Assembly: GCF_963422355.1 (NCBI RefSeq)
Contig: NC_085085.1
Span: forward strand, 9,110,664 to 9,174,663
Source: Corticium candelabrum
Taxonomy: Eukaryota > Porifera > Homoscleromorpha > Homosclerophorida > Plakinidae
DNA length: 64,000 bases
Direction of reading: 5' to 3'
Within the stretch, counting starts at the first letter, position 1; the number at the start of each line of letters is the position of its first letter. Of this stretch, positions 11,177-24,500 are shown one piece after another. Made by a program: the position numbers and the translations under genes. Below the pieces are notes generated by a model. That model did not search any database. It was not told where the DNA came from and saw only the letters and a program-made list of their open reading frames with translations.

Positions 11177-12549
11177 AGCTGCTGCAAAGCACGAATCCGT
11201 GTCTAAACTTTCCATTTTGCTTCCTGAACTGGTTCCACGTGTTGCCATCCTCGTCGCCAATATTGTAATTAGGACAACTCAACTGTATTTCGAATACCGC
11301 AGTATTATAAAACAGAGATATAAGAACAACACAACAGTTACACAAAGCAACTCCACTACAACTAACAAACAAACAAATGTTAGTCGCAGCCCATGCATGC
11401 ACCTGTAATACTCGGACTCGGTAACGGTTCATGGTGCCTATATATCTAGGCACCTCTGGCACCACTCTAACTAGATTCGCTTCTAAGTTGGTCTATTTTG
11501 CTGTTCATTAGAGACTTCTGGCAGGCAAAACTGCAATTAGCATGGCGAAATACGAGAAAGAAGAGAGAGCTTTGTCATGACAACACATGGTCTTCAGGCA
11601 AGGGTTGGCAGCGAATTTTCTCACTTTATATGCTGGCGTGATGCTAGCAAGATACCAGGTTACAAAATTAGAAAGATTAATGGTATCTATAAATACCACT
11701 GCCACTGTTGCAATTTTCAATTTGTGTAAAACTTAAGACCCAGCAATGACAATAAGATAGCGTAGGTTTCCAACATTTCAATAACGACGATCAAACAGCT
11801 AGTATAATTACTGCTCAACCAATATTGCAAATTGTTTCTCTAGGATTTGTAAAAAAATCGCATGCACATAAACATTTGAAACATTTGCCATTTTTAAACA
11901 GCATTGAAATGCAAACAGTAGAATGATCAAAGTGGCACAGACCCTCTATGACCATTTGTACTCGTACTCCGTACTTTATCGGGCGGCTGTAGTATATATA
12001 TGGTCGTCAGTTCGCTCTTTGCTAACTGCGATAGTTTCTGGTAGGGATAGCTAGAGCCCTAGTTGTCTATACTTACATAATCGTCAATTCGTCAGTAAGC
12101 AGACTTATACTACATCAAATGCAAGGTGTGGCAGCAAAAATTGTGTTGCCTCCGATCGCGAAAAGATGTTGGTACGCCAAAGTTTGCGTCGATGGGTTTT
12201 TGCAAACAGTCGATCATGTATGCACTTGACCATATACGTAAGCGGCAGAAGCAGAAGAGTACATTGGCCGTTTTCAGAGGAGCCAAAAGAAACGACACCG
12301 TTCTTCTTCACCCTTATGAAGCTGTCAGAAGAGCAACAGAAATGCTCCTTAGGACTGTATACCTAGTTTGTTTGTCTACTGGGAAATGCTAGTGGGCAGG
12401 CGCCGAAGTTGAAGCGTAACTAGGCAAAGGTGCTAGCCGAGACATCAGGTATCATAGGGAACCAGCATGAAGACAATTTGGCCTTACTATCGACTGGCGT
12501 TCCTTCTAGTTGGTGATTAGTTGCTCACTGTCTTTGTAAAATGCTCTAA
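11177..12549. other. Presumed intron or intergenic stretch
   Basis: Holds a diverged copy of the 10898-10966 sequence (11271-11340) and short open frames with no recognised domain, the longest at 12126-12392. Nothing else is supported. Confidence 0.4.
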
Positions 12550-15391
12550 GTGCACGGAAGACCGTCGTCTTCTTTAGGTTACTCAAGTACAGTCTTCCTA
12601 TGTCAATGGACAGATTGGTCCCCATGTTCTGTGACTTGTGACAAAGGTAATCAAACAAGACATCTTTTGTGCTTATGCGAAGAGGCAGTCAACTGCACAA
12701 ATACAACTCATGAAATACAACCATGTTGGAGCTCTATTTGCAGTAGAAACGAGTCGGTCTTTACATACAATTTGCAGGTATGCGTTTGCGTAAACCATAA
12801 ATTTTCTTAGAAGTTGTTCTTTGCTGTCTTGCCAAAACGGCGGCACATGCGAAACCGGGACGTCTGGCAGCTACTGCGCGTGTCAACCAGACTTTACCGG
12901 TCTTTCTTGTGAGACGGCTGTTGCCGATATCAGTAAGAGCTTCGGTCATACTGCATGACGTCATGTCATAGCTCATTTGTTCCGACAGATGCAAGCATTG
13001 CCTGTCCTCCCTTGACAAATCCTTTCAAAGGCTGGGTGAACGTGGTTCACGGCATAACAGCGATAGCCCGTTACGGCTGTGACATCAATTATGTTTTGAC
13101 GCCGCCGGGAAGTAACACCCGTCGGTGTAAAAGTATTGATGGCATTATGAAATGGAGTGGAAAGTCTCCGACATGCGAAGAGACTACGCGTAAGCTGCAG
13201 ATGTGGAAATGTGAAAATGAAGGTGTTTAACGGGAGAAATTTGAACAGATAATTGTTCTGACATTCAGTGCAGTACTCGTTGTGTTTACGGGTATATACA
13301 CAATACTAATACTAGCTGTGATGTTTGTTCCTGCTACGCAGGTAGCGCTAAATTACTCATACAACGTGCAATTAAAATTTAAATATGCCACATTACATGC
13401 AGGATGTCCGAGTGATCAGTATGGGGACGTTACGAAGTGCAGTAAATGCAACTGCTCATCTACTCAGTATTGCGACAAACGTGACGGCCACTGCTCGAGA
13501 TACGATACAATAGATCTCACTTATCTCAGACAAGCAGGTGATCCTAATTAAGTTTATTGTAAGACTGTTGGGTTATATGAATTTAGTAAACTAGTACATC
13601 TTGCGTTTTCAGTAAGGTGTTTATGTAACTTTAATCAGTCAGGTCTGCTCGTGGGCATTAGGCGGAAGATAACACTTTTGTATGTCATTGATTCAACATC
13701 AAGTGTAGTACAGGCATAATTAAGTAAGTGCTTTCTGTTTTAATTAATAACATTGTTACAGTACCACATTGATATTACTTCAACACAGCACAATAATACA
13801 GCATTATACAATATAGGCAACTATTCACTACTTAATTAAAGAAAAGTGTCTCTAAACAGCTAAGTTAACGTTGTGACTACGAACAGTTTTCCTGCCATTT
13901 GAGGCAAGAAAATAATGGAGTGAAACAAGGTGGTGAGTAAACGAGGTGAGCCACATCAATTAAGTAAAAATGCCAACAGCGGGTGGCACCAAAGCTGGCA
14001 AAAAGCTAAGTCTTGTCATGCACTTCTGCTCAGAATAGTTGTTGCAGAATTATTTTTCAACACTTGAAACAAGCTGATTATTAGAGCAAGAATAGAATAG
14101 CATGAAAAAAGTCGGCATACTACTCTAGGAATTGTTCTAATTAGCCCATCAAAGTCTTGTGTTATAAGTGAATTACAGTAATCTGGCTTTGTGACCGTCG
14201 CAAGTGATCATTGACATATTCGTAATACAACTATTTACGTTCTCAGAGATATTCTTACTTTAATAAACTGGTTGGTTTAGAAATTTTCGAAAGCACCGCG
14301 TTTTTCATACAAGCATCTCATGTTGTCTATGTAGCTGCAATGCCTATTGAAAAATTTAATCTGACAAAAGCATTTAGTCCTATTCAGTAAGAAATTGCGG
14401 AATATTTCAACATTTTTTGTAGATCACTAAAGAGAAATTACAATCTCACTCTAGTTTATCAGTTGAAAATCTAAAGTACACATAGATACAAACCTAATGA
14501 AATATTTATTATAAAAATAGAGTATACATGAAGCTTTTGACGATTATTTACATGTTATTTAAGGAATGATGTTGATAATAATTACAGGTACTTTTGCATT
14601 ATTTTCTTGCATACATGCAGGCACGTATGCACACTATACATACATGCATGCCTACATAATAATTTACGCGCACATGCGTGGCATAACCATTGAAGATAGT
14701 AAGCTACAGCTATTTGGTAGAACATTCAACAGAGTGGCAAAGTGGCGACTACTTGTGGACAGACTTGACTAGCACCACATCATATCCCTACACACAAAAT
14801 CAGCGACACGAAACTACAAACACTTTACAGACCGGTACAACGCAGCTTACCACACCTGAAGCAGGAAAGGGTCAAGACCTTCAAATAGCGATTATAGCTG
14901 CAGCTATAGCAGGAGGCATTGCAGTTTTATTTATATCATTCGCAGCAACTTTCTGTGCGTGCCACAAAAGAAAGCACACGAACGTGACAACTAGCGATGA
15001 AACAAGACAAAAATGTTCAAAGCCAGACAACCCAGTGGTTGTTGATCGAAGTAGCAATACAAATAGAGAAAGTGAGACCAAGCCAGTACCTCCACCTCGA
15101 CCACCAGGACACGAATACATGACACTTATTGCCAACGGTGATGTCTCCTCTGATTCTCACCACAACTACACGAGTTTATTGGAGTCGACACGAAATCTAG
15201 AGACCGCTACTAATCCGGAACTCACGTCGTCTGACACATATCAAGAGATTGAAGACGTCATGGAAGAGAAGACACAATTGGAAAACAACTTTTACTACAT
15301 AGAAATGAGTGAAGGCGATCACAACTACATTGAACTAGAGAGTGGAAAAGTAGAGCACGGTTGCATAGAGAGACTAGATTCTCGTCTCTAG
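12550..15391 (+). CDS. TSP1-EGF-Sushi transmembrane receptor with multi-tyrosine tail
   Basis: Type I membrane protein by layout. A TSP1 repeat lies near 12596-12740 (CQWTDWSPCSVTCDKGNQTR). An EGF module follows at about 12811-12931 (CQNGGTCETGTSGSYCACQ). A Sushi/CCP module with four cysteines is at 12989-13189, and a cysteine-rich EGF-like module (CNCSSTQYCDKRDGHC) at 13403-13537. The last exon, about 14700-15391, holds a threonine-rich stalk, a membrane segment (IAIIAAAIAGGIAVLFISFA) and a cytoplasmic tail. The tail has a proline-rich PVPPPRPPG motif and YMTL, YTSL, YQEI, YIEM and YIEL, which are SH2-docking-like sites. The EGF-Sushi, Sushi-EGF-like and EGF-like-to-last-exon joins are in phase. 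The TSP1-EGF join is not resolved, so an exon may be missing. The partner and ligand are unknown. Confidence 0.65.
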
Positions 15392-16073
15392 CTAGAACAA
15401 GATAGATGTACCTAATAATTGCTGTCATTAACGAAACACAATGCTTCCCAAAAGTTACCCTTTTTCTGGATTTAGTACGTAGACCTTGCTGAATTCTCTT
15501 GGCTGCTCCCGGTTTCGAGAATTGATCTTTCACACCGGTCGTTACGCTAATTAGAGGAAAATTGCACAAAATTTTAATTGGTCTTAGTGATATGATAAAT
15601 ATTATTCAAGTCAACCATCGCTGCATGACTACAGACTATTTTTGCGTTTAGTACATGGAGTATGATTTCTTTATTTGCAAACGTATTTACACAGCAAGTA
15701 AACGTGCAATGCGTATTCAAACGTTGCATTTTATTTTAACGTTCTAAAGGCGGCATTTAACCAGGTACCGTTTAATTAATTAATTAATGGAAAAATTTTG
15801 GTACTCGGCGCTTGCAGAGATGCAGCTGCGTATAGAAAGAATGCAAAATTGTGCAGAAAAGAATTTTTGCTGAATATTCTTTCTACTATAGAATACGAAC
15901 AATTAGAACTAACACCAATATTCTACACAAAATCAAGCAATGCATGCATTAGAATTAGCCAGCCAGCGATAACAATTTTCTACTCTAGAGTCTGCAACTA
16001 TGTCAAAAAAGTTTGTTTGATATCAAGTTTAACTGACTTGAAACAGCACGGAACAACAGCATGATAATGTCCA
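15392..16073. other. Intergenic, convergent 3' ends
   Basis: Lies between the receptor stop codon (+) and the collagen-TNF stop codon (-), so it should contain both 3' UTRs. It has an AT-rich (TTAA)n patch near 15773-15788 and no recognisable coding domain. Confidence 0.5.
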
Positions 16074-19000
16074 TTACAAGACTCGAAACGCACCGAAGAA
16101 AGAATGATCGCTTTTGTAATATATGTAAACCGTTCTGGCCGTTCTAATAGACAGCTTGTCCCCCTTTCGCAAATTGATTATTCTTCCAATGTACAAACTG
16201 GCATGGTCTCCTGGTGACCGAGAATACGCGAGAGCGCTGTCGTTACCATTCACAACAATAAAAAATCGGATATCACTGTATTTAGAAGATACGTAGTGCA
16301 GCAGTTGAGCGTAAACGTAGTAGACGCCGTCAGTGGGCACAGTAATGTATCCGTCGGCGTAAGTCATTCTTCCACGCAACAGAGGACAAAACAGGTTTGA
16401 ACAGTTGTTTGTGCGCCAACGCGCTACAGGATTTTCTACAACCAGTAGAGAAACACAAGGCAGATGACATACAAATTTCTATCAGTTGTAATGTTACAAA
16501 TGTGCATGAAGATGCAAGCCGCGTAAATGGACTGACCTTGAGTGAAAGTACGGCTGGTTCCATCTCCAGACAAGTGAGCAGCGGGTTGGATAGCTGTAAC
16601 AGTCTACAAATCAAAGACTGCAATAAAAGAACAATTTAGTGCAGTGCAGATACGTGTTTACATGTAAGCAAAAAGCGTCGCGAAGCAAAAGTGAGATCTA
16701 AGAGATTCCAGCTTCAGCTGCTTGGCAGAAACCGACTGCCGTTACCATGACACCGAAACTGTCAGAACGAAAAGGTGTCACATACGGGACATACGTATTG
16801 CTCCTAGTTGCGCATATTTTAGGTTTCCGTATAGGTATAGCCTTCATTTCCGTACTAATTATCAGAAACACAAAGTAGACTCTGCTGGAAAAAGCTATTT
16901 CACGAACGTTGGTGGTCTAGCGTTTCTTACTGGTTGTTCATCTTTACAGTTTGCTGCATGATAGCCAAACGCAAATACTGCTGCATGATTGGACCAAACT
17001 AAGGGCGTTGCAATTCCTGACATAGCCAAAGTTGAAACATCCACACAATGACATGGCATCCATAAATTTCGCACACGTACTTACCGTATTTCCGATAATA
17101 GTGCCCACGAGGAACTATTTTTATTCTAAAACATGGGGCATTACTTGAGCATGGGGCACAATTCGCGCATGGGCCATTATTATTCGCAAGAACATACTGT
17201 TGCATTGTTCATTTGCATACCATCACACTACACAAACAAACTATTTAATCAAATCTTACGTTTATCCCCCTAGCTACTTTCGCTATCAATTGAGTCGTAT
17301 TTCTGGTCACTCAGTGGTTTTATCTGGCTGTTCATTTTATCACAATCGCACACATTGATAGACGGCCGTGCACATAACTGGGTTTGAAATACTACCCCAG
17401 TGGGGCACTAATCGAGCATGAGGTGTAATTGTTTCGTATAGGCTCACCATGGGCATTATTTGAGCATGGGGCACTATTCGCGGAGATAGGGTAGTTTGCA
17501 GAGTGGAGTAAGTCAAGCGTTATATTTTGAGTACAATAATCGCTAAGTCACGTGAGTTTTAATTACAAAGTTTCATCTAGGGCTCATATAGGTGAAATTG
17601 TTGGCGGGCGAGCTTCTCAGACACTAATAGTTGCTGCATGCTTGACTATCTATCTTAAGTTAGTACTCCAACTACTTATACTGTTCGCGTTATAGTATAT
17701 AGGTGTAGTGTACAAGTACAACAGTAATTGTTGTGCGCTAACTAATTTAGTCAAGTCTTTGCAAAATTTTCCAAACAATTTTGAAAAAAGCAAGAACCAA
17801 ATTCAACACAAACAGTATAAAATAAATATACTGTTTTCTAACCTAATACAACTTACTGATCGGATTCTAAAGTCAAAGCTCAAGACCTATCATATTTATA
17901 GCTGTAGAACGTACAACATAGTAGTATGATACCTGTAGTTGACTTTGTAAATGAGAAATCTAAAAATTTAAGAAAGTTTGTTGTTTACGTTATCAATATT
18001 TGTATCTGTAGCTAGTACTTTGCTGTTGAGTTTTGATTCTAGAGAAGCCATTTGAGTCTTGAGAGCACTAACCTAATACAACTTACTGATCAGATTCTAA
18101 AGTCAAAGCTCAAGACCTATCATATTTATAGCTGTAGAACGTACAACATAGTAGTATGATACCTGTAGTTGACTTGGTAAATGAGAAATCAAAAAATTTA
18201 AGAAAGTTTGTTGTTTACGTTATCAATAATTGTATCTGTAGCTAGTACTTTGCTGTTGAGTTTTGATTCCAGAGAAGCCATTTGAGTCTTGAGAGCACTA
18301 ACAGGATCACAACATGCCTTCAAACTCTCTCTTGTATCTTCATCAATCTGGACGTATATTCAATCAGAATATATTTGTGAATAAACAGATAAATGCAATG
18401 ATTTTGTACGTCACGTCCCGCAACTCCTTGCGATCCTCTCTCTCCCTTGTGACCTGTTAAACCTCGTGGACCCTAACAATAATCAATACACGTGTATGAA
18501 AAATAAAAGAACATTTCTGCAGTGCTATTTTATGCAAACTTTGTCTCCCTTGTAACCACGTGCACCAGAAGGGCCTGTATGACCAGGTGGACCCTAGTAC
18601 AACCAAATGTATCTCATTATTGTAGTAGAATGTTTGCTGAGTGCTTACAGGATTTCCATCAGATCCTGCAACACCTCGTGACCCAAGAATTCCCTTTTCT
18701 CCCTACAAATCAATTACTTCTTTTCTCTACATTCAACTGACAATAACAATGGTATATCCACTTTGTTTCCCTGGTTTCCTTTCAAACCTGGTAAACCAGG
18801 TGGTCCTACTGGACCCTGCACAACAAATATTGGTAATACAGTAAGAACAATCACAGTTATTAATTAAGCTGACTATACACGCTCAATATTAATTGTGTTC
18901 ACCTCATGCCCTGAAGGCCCAGAAGAACCTTTGGGTCCAATCATTCCTGGTTTTCCCGTTTCACCCACTGGCCCGGGAGGTCCCTACATTTATCATAGTA

Positions 19001-19301
19001 TTACGTTTATTCAAACTCATGGTTCACTCACTGCAGGTCCACGAGGACCCGGACCGCCTCTTAATCCCGGATCTCCCTGAGTATAACATTGCAATTCTAA
19101 GTACACTCAGAAGATACAAACTTAGTTGGCGGTCTTACTTTTATTCCAGTAGATCCTTTAATTCCGTAGTTCCCTTTTAGACCTTTGTAACCCTACGTAA
19201 ACAACAAACGAAATGTGATGTGACCCTTCAAACAAACCGTTTAGACGTTTAGTGGCATTTTGTACCCTTTCTCCGCGCAAACCCGGATGACCAGGTGCAC
19301 C
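16074..19301 (-). CDS. Collagen-like TNF-homology-domain protein, exons 2-13
   Basis: Reading down the minus strand, exons are 19301-19266, 19192-19139, 19076-19032, 18983-18903, 18815-18762, 18702-18649, 18593-18540, 18472-18410, 18347-18249, 18072-18019, 16603-16537 and 16423-16074 (TAA). All joins keep phase. With exon 1 (27828-27724) the protein is about 371 residues: signal peptide, about 50 Gly-X-Y triplets, a coiled-coil neck (SALKTQMASLESKL, present twice) and a C-terminal TNF-homology domain. That domain shows AAHLSGDGTSRTF, MTYADGYITVPTDGVYYVYA and SFFGAFRV. Collagen exons are 36, 45, 54, 63 or 81 bp, all multiples of 9, as in fibrillar collagens. Collagen plus TNF domain recalls ectodysplasin, but here a cleavable signal peptide suggests secretion. 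It should form trimers. A C1q-type head is less likely than TNF by motif. Confidence 0.88.
16640..17840. other. Intron of the collagen-TNF gene
   Basis: Lies between the coiled-coil exon and the first TNF exon. It contains the mariner-like MITE at 17085-17491, and otherwise nothing recognisable. Confidence 0.6.
17085..17491. mobile_element. MITE with ~25-bp inverted repeats, TA ends
   Basis: The left end CCGTATTTCCGATAATAGTG and the right end, read on the other strand (CCCTATCTCCGCGAATAGTG), pair over about 25 bp with few mismatches. TA lies at both outer ends, as for mariner-type target sites. Internal GGGGCA(C/T)TA..GAGCATG motifs repeat. No ORF, so non-autonomous. Confidence 0.75.
17841..18298. 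repeat. 229-bp tandem duplication including a coiled-coil exon
   Basis: Units 17841-18069 and 18070-18298 differ at only a few positions that I can see. Each holds the coding block for VSALKTQMASLESKLNSK and its downstream GT donor. The duplication also placed a TTAG acceptor in front of the second coding block, giving an 18-codon exon in phase 0. Confidence 0.93.
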
Positions 19302-19849
19302 CTAACAGACAAATATATTAAATATTATAAACAGTATGACAAATTTCAATTTAAAGTTTATGCAGTATAATACTATTTTCGCCCTTGGAGACAAAACTGA
19401 AGGGAAACTCCAACGGTAATACAACCTGACCTTATAATGTAGTCTTTATCGTGAAACTTCGTACTGAGCTCCTTCAGGCATTGTCTGCCGCAAGCAGTCG
19501 CTTTGTAGCGGAGAAAACGCGGGTTAGGTATGGAGCATGCGCCAGGCTGGCGCTAAGCTCCGTCTACACCAAACGAATTGCCTGTGCAGCTCAGTTATCT
19601 TGCCAGTAAACTATACGAAAACTAAATGAGAATGGTAGCTGCTGTAGAGAGACTTGGCTGTTGATGCATGTGCCTCTCACGTGGAGGTCACGTGTCAAAG
19701 TGCTGGTAAGTGCGTTTGTGTTTTGGTGTACGTCTTGAATACACCAGTAGAGATACGAGGTTGGGATAGCTTAAGGGTCGTCAAGCAAGGTCTCCTAAGC
19801 AGAATACAAGAGTTTAACCTAGAGGCCTCCTCAAGGACAGCCTATAGAC

Positions 19850-20640
19850 ACAATACGCGGAGAGGATGGAGCAGTACATGATCGCACCTGCAAACAAGGG
19901 TGAGTCAGCACAAAAGGTAGCGGTCTTTCTTACAGTAGTTGGTTCAAGACCTATTCCTTGCTTAGAGACTTAGCTCATCCTCAGAAACCGGCAGAAGAGA
20001 CGTACGATGAACTAGTAGGCATGTTGGAACAGCATTTCCAACCAAAACGTCTCATTGTGGCTGACCGGTTCACGTTCTATTCTAGAGTGCAGAAACATGC
20101 AGGGCGAATCATTAAGAGAATATTTAGCAGCTAGCTCTCCATAAAATCAGCGAGCACTGTGTCTTCTAGGAATTCAGAACGGAAGCCCTAAGCAGACGGT
20201 TTTGTGTGGTTTCAGCAAGAAAACCATTCAACGTAAATTGTTGGCTGAAGACAATCTGACGTTGGACAAGGCGCTAAACACAGCCCATTGGATGGAACTT
20301 GCTGCAAGCCAGGTCAGTCAGCTACAGATGGCGCTGGACACAAGTCAAAAACCAGAATGAGATATCCATGAACTCTCGTGCCACTGGAAAGAATCCTAGC
20401 AGTGAACATATGCAACTAGCAGCGCACTCAAAAAAGACGAAAATGAGCCAAGGGAAGCCTACGGGAAAGGCATGCTGACGATGTGGTAAGTCTAACCATG
20501 CAGCGTGAAATTGTTATATTTCAAGAATTCGGAACGCCGGATATGCCACAAACGTGGTCACATAGGGGGCGTGTGCAAAGCCAGAGCCGCGACAGCTAAA
20601 TGCATGTAGACAGCTCATGGTCGCAGGCCCAGACGAAGAT
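19850..20640 (+). pseudogene. Ty3/gypsy gag relic
   Basis: Broken frames encode a capsid-like block (LVGMLEQHFQPKRLIVADRF) and a nucleocapsid with two zinc-knuckle patterns (CRRCGKSNHA.., CRICHKRGHIGGVCKA). Stops occur throughout. No matching pol follows, because another repeat starts near 20690. Confidence 0.55.
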
Positions 20641-20689
20641 GTAGAAGTACAGGAACAGAATGAAATTTACCGCACCGAAAAAGGCAAAT

Positions 20690-20850
20690 CTAAAGCCCGG
20701 TTCACAGCACGACGCTGGCTCGAGCGTCGTACGAGCGTCCTGGACACAGACGATGAGCGAGCGTCAGCGTCACACTGTGAACATGTCAACGTCCGCGACG
20801 CTCGCACGACGCTCGCAGGACGCTAGGCGAGCGTCCACGACGCTGGAATA
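20690..20850. repeat. GC-rich GAGCGTC-rich repeat
   Basis: Dense, partly palindromic copies of CGAGCGTC and GACGCTCG, clearly richer in G+C than the surroundings. It may be a MITE or the end of the element carrying the MADF relic. Confidence 0.6.
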
Positions 20851-20973
20851 GAGAAAAATTCTAATCAAGCGTCCAAGCCGGAAGTGACCCAGCGTTCGAT
20901 GACATCATGTGCTCCGTTCTAACCAATCGAAAGTCAAGTCACTGAACGTATCCGGGATATTCTATTCGTTCAC

Positions 20974-21100
20974 ATGGCATCGATCATTGATCCGTCGATG
21001 GAAGTTTTCATTGAGAGTGTGCGTGGTTTTCCCTGCGTATGGCAAGTTCAGTCAAAGGACTACAAGGACATAAGGATGAAAGAAAACGCTTGATCGAGAC
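20974..21100 (+). pseudogene. MADF-domain (Harbinger-associated) relic
   Basis: ATG at 20974 opens a MADF-like start with VFIESVRGFPCVWQVQSKDY and KDIRMKENA, followed by TGA where the family has a conserved tryptophan (TGG). MADF proteins are DNA-binding partners in some transposons and also host factors. Only the first half is recognisable. Confidence 0.55.
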
Positions 21101-21524
21101 TACGGCGCAGCAGCGCAACAAAAGCAAAACGTCGCCGTCCATGTCTGTCGCGAGTACATTGTACACACGTGGGGGAGATGTATGGTCGATGTCACCACGA
21201 GTAGTAGCACAGAAAACTTTAATTCTTACACTGAGTGAGGGGCTTCAGCTCCCAGCCCCTTGCTCTCTACGCCGGTAATCTACGCTTCCTTGACATACCT
21301 GAACCTTCAGTTCTGCGTGTTTCTCCTTGTAGATCGATAAAGCGAAAGCGGACGCTAATTACCGTTGAGTTCTATTGCGCTAGCCTCATCTCATGTGAGA
21401 GGAGAAGGTCAAGTCTGCTGAGAGAAAACGGTCTTTAACATCCTACTTTTGTTACAAAGAGTTCTTCTAGGGCCTCCAAATTAACCAAAGGTCCCTCTAT
21501 AGTAACAATGATTTCCGTTTAGTT

Positions 21525-24500
21525 TGCATGTATTTTACTGGCAAGATAACTGAGCTAAACATGCAAGCGTAGGCGGAGCCTAGCGTCAATGACGTGTGTA
21601 GTAGATTAGAGAGACAAGTTGCAGAGTAACAATCCAGGGTAGAACAGTGTTCCCGGGTGCGGTAGATTAGAGGCGCAACCACTAGAAATATATGTTGAGT
21701 TGCGTTCACTACATTAGCGACGAGGATGGACGAAGCCCCAGCGAGTGAAACATTAACAGCCACACCAATACCTGCAGTAGCGTTTAGCAGGCTAGACGCC
21801 TTTGATGCGGAGTCCGACGAGTGGCCTCAGCATGAGAAACAAATGTTGTGCTATTTCGAAGCCAACGGCATTAAGGATGAGTCTAGAATGAAGGCAATTT
21901 TCTGTTAGCAGTCGGCGCAGGCACGGACAAGTTACTGCGCAACTTGACGGCTCCTGCCAAACCGAGAGAAAGGTGTTTCACAGACCTGAGAAAAGCTCTG
22001 TTCAACCATTACAATCCTAAGCCTTTGGTCATGGTACAGAAACTGCGATCCAATTCGAGAGTCTGGCATACGGGTGAGTCAGTTGCAGAGTTTGTGTCGA
22101 GTTTTGCGAGTATGGGGAGACACTGAACGAGATCCTCCGCGATCGTTTAGTATGTGGTATTGACGATGAGCACAAGCATTGGCGTTTGTTAGCAGAAAAG
22201 GAGTTGTGGGCTTTGGAAACAGCGCGCGGTAAAGAAGCCGCGGGAAAGAATACGCGGGAGATAATGATGTCCAAAGTTGTTGACACGACAGAAGAAGCAG
22301 AGGATACAGCGGCTGTACACCGAATGCAACAACAAATGTTCAAAACCTGTTATCGTTCTAGATAGTTCAAAGAAGCTAATTAATGTTTGCATGCAAGAAA
22401 GTGAGACACCTCAGTCAAGTCTGTTGTTCAAAAGGGCAAGGCAAGAAATTCAGTCGGATTATTAAAGCACAGCTAAAAGCGCAAACCACACATCAGGTAG
22501 AAAGGGCAGAGGATGACAAAAAAGAATCTTTAGAGCTGAAACACATATACCCTGTAAGCAAAACCAAAGCGTTTCCCTTGACGACATAAGTGAAAATAGA
22601 TGGGAGATGCTTGACAAAGATTGAAACAGCAGCAGCAACGACAGCAATTAGTGCCACAACCTACAAGACAATGTGGGGGCTGTCTCCTCTACTTCTTAGA
22701 GAGATTACCACCATACTGAGAGCATAAAGGGGCAGAGTAAATAAAGTGTTATGACTATCAAGGCCAAGGTACAAGGGGCAGACAAGGCCCTCCTTAACAA
22801 CTGGAGTTACACGTCGTGGAAGCGAACGGACCCAGTTTGCTGGCTAGAGATTGGTTGCGACACAAACAGGTGGATTTGAAGGCACTGTTCAGTCAGTCTG
22901 CACACACACAGTAGCCCAAAGGAGCTGTTAGAAAAGAACAGAGAGGTTTTTCAAGATGACCTTGGAGAGCTGAAAGGTATCCAAGCCACACTCAACACAA
23001 AGTTACAAGAAACACCACGTTTTCATAAGACACGAAAGGTGCAGTATACACTAAAAGAGAAAGTGGAAGAAGAGCTGTTTAGACTTTAAGCAGCAAGTAT
23101 TATCAACACAGTATAAAATTTTCATATTGGGCCACACCACTCGTTCCAATAGTGAAGTCCAATGGAACATTAAGGATTGGTGGAGATTACATGACGACGG
23201 TAAATACCATATTGGAAGTCGACCGACACTCATTGCCCGACATAGATGACTTGCTGTCACAGTTAGCACGAGGGGTAGCATTCTCAAAACTAGAGCATAC
23301 CACCAGTTGCGCCTGGGGGAACAGTCCCAATAACTGACAACCATTAACACGCATAAAGGACTGTTTCGTTACCATCGGTTAACCGTCTAGAATAGCATCG
23401 GCACCAGCTATATTTTAGATGATCACGGAAGGCTTGTTAAAAGGCATGTCTTGCGTCGTGGTATACCTTGACAACACAAAACAATCTTGATAACGGGAAA
23501 AAGTCAAACTGAGCACATGAAAAACTTGGGAGAATTTTTGAAGAGTCTAAGAGAAACTGGGTTGAGATTACAACAAGACAAGTGTCAGTTCATAAAGGAT
23601 CTGTAGTGTATCTATGACATCAAATCGAAAAAGATGGATTACACCCCACGGAGGAAAAGATGAGGGCCATTTGAGATGTACCGATACCATGAGAAGTATC
23701 AGAGTTGAAGGCATACCTTGGAATGCTGACCTACTACAGAAATTTCCTTGCAGATTGAGCGACAGTGGTGGCACAGCTGCATGCCCATTTACAGAAGGCA
23801 GCAACATGGAAATGGTCAGAGGATGAGGACAAGGTTTTCCAGGAATCGAAAAGGTTGTTGACATTTTCTCGGGTACTGTTACACTACAATACCAAGTTAC
23901 CACTGTTGATGGCATGTGATCCTTCACCTTTTGGAATAGTGCCGTTTTGTCGTACAAACCTAAAAATGGAAATAAACATCCCTTTGCGTTTGCATCGAGA
24001 TCGCTGTCGCCAGCTGAGAAAATTATTCACAGATTGACCGTGAAGGGGCTGCAATCGTATTTGGAATTTCAAAATTCCACTGTTATATCTATGGCCGAGA
24101 CTTTGAACTTTTTTTCTGATCACAAACCACTGAAGCAACTGCTTGGCGAAGAACGAACCATTCCAGTGACGGCTTCAGCACAAACTCAACGGTGGGCGCT
24201 ACTATTAGCGAGATATCAGTATACCTTTCGCTACAAAGCAGGGAAGAGGCACAACAACGCTGACGCACTAAGCCGAGTGCCTCTACCGGATCTACCACAT
24301 CATACATGCCAGCCGGAAGCAATACTTTACGTTTTGGAACAGTTGGAGAAACTTCCAGTTACAGCTACACTGATTGCACGGTGGACCACCAACGACCCAG
24401 TACTGTCTCAAGTGCGAACATGTGTTAGAGAAGGCTGGCCACTAAAAGTAGCAGAAGATGTACAACCATACAAGATAAAGAGTCACGAACTGTCTGTTGA

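Noticed and set aside
11040..11465. Thr-His/Ala-Arg repeat protein and its plus-strand shadow
   Set aside because: Translation of the GT/GTGC microsatellite.
12118..12392. Open frame as an extra exon of the receptor
   Set aside because: No domain, no convincing splice sites in phase, and overlapping open frames on both strands.
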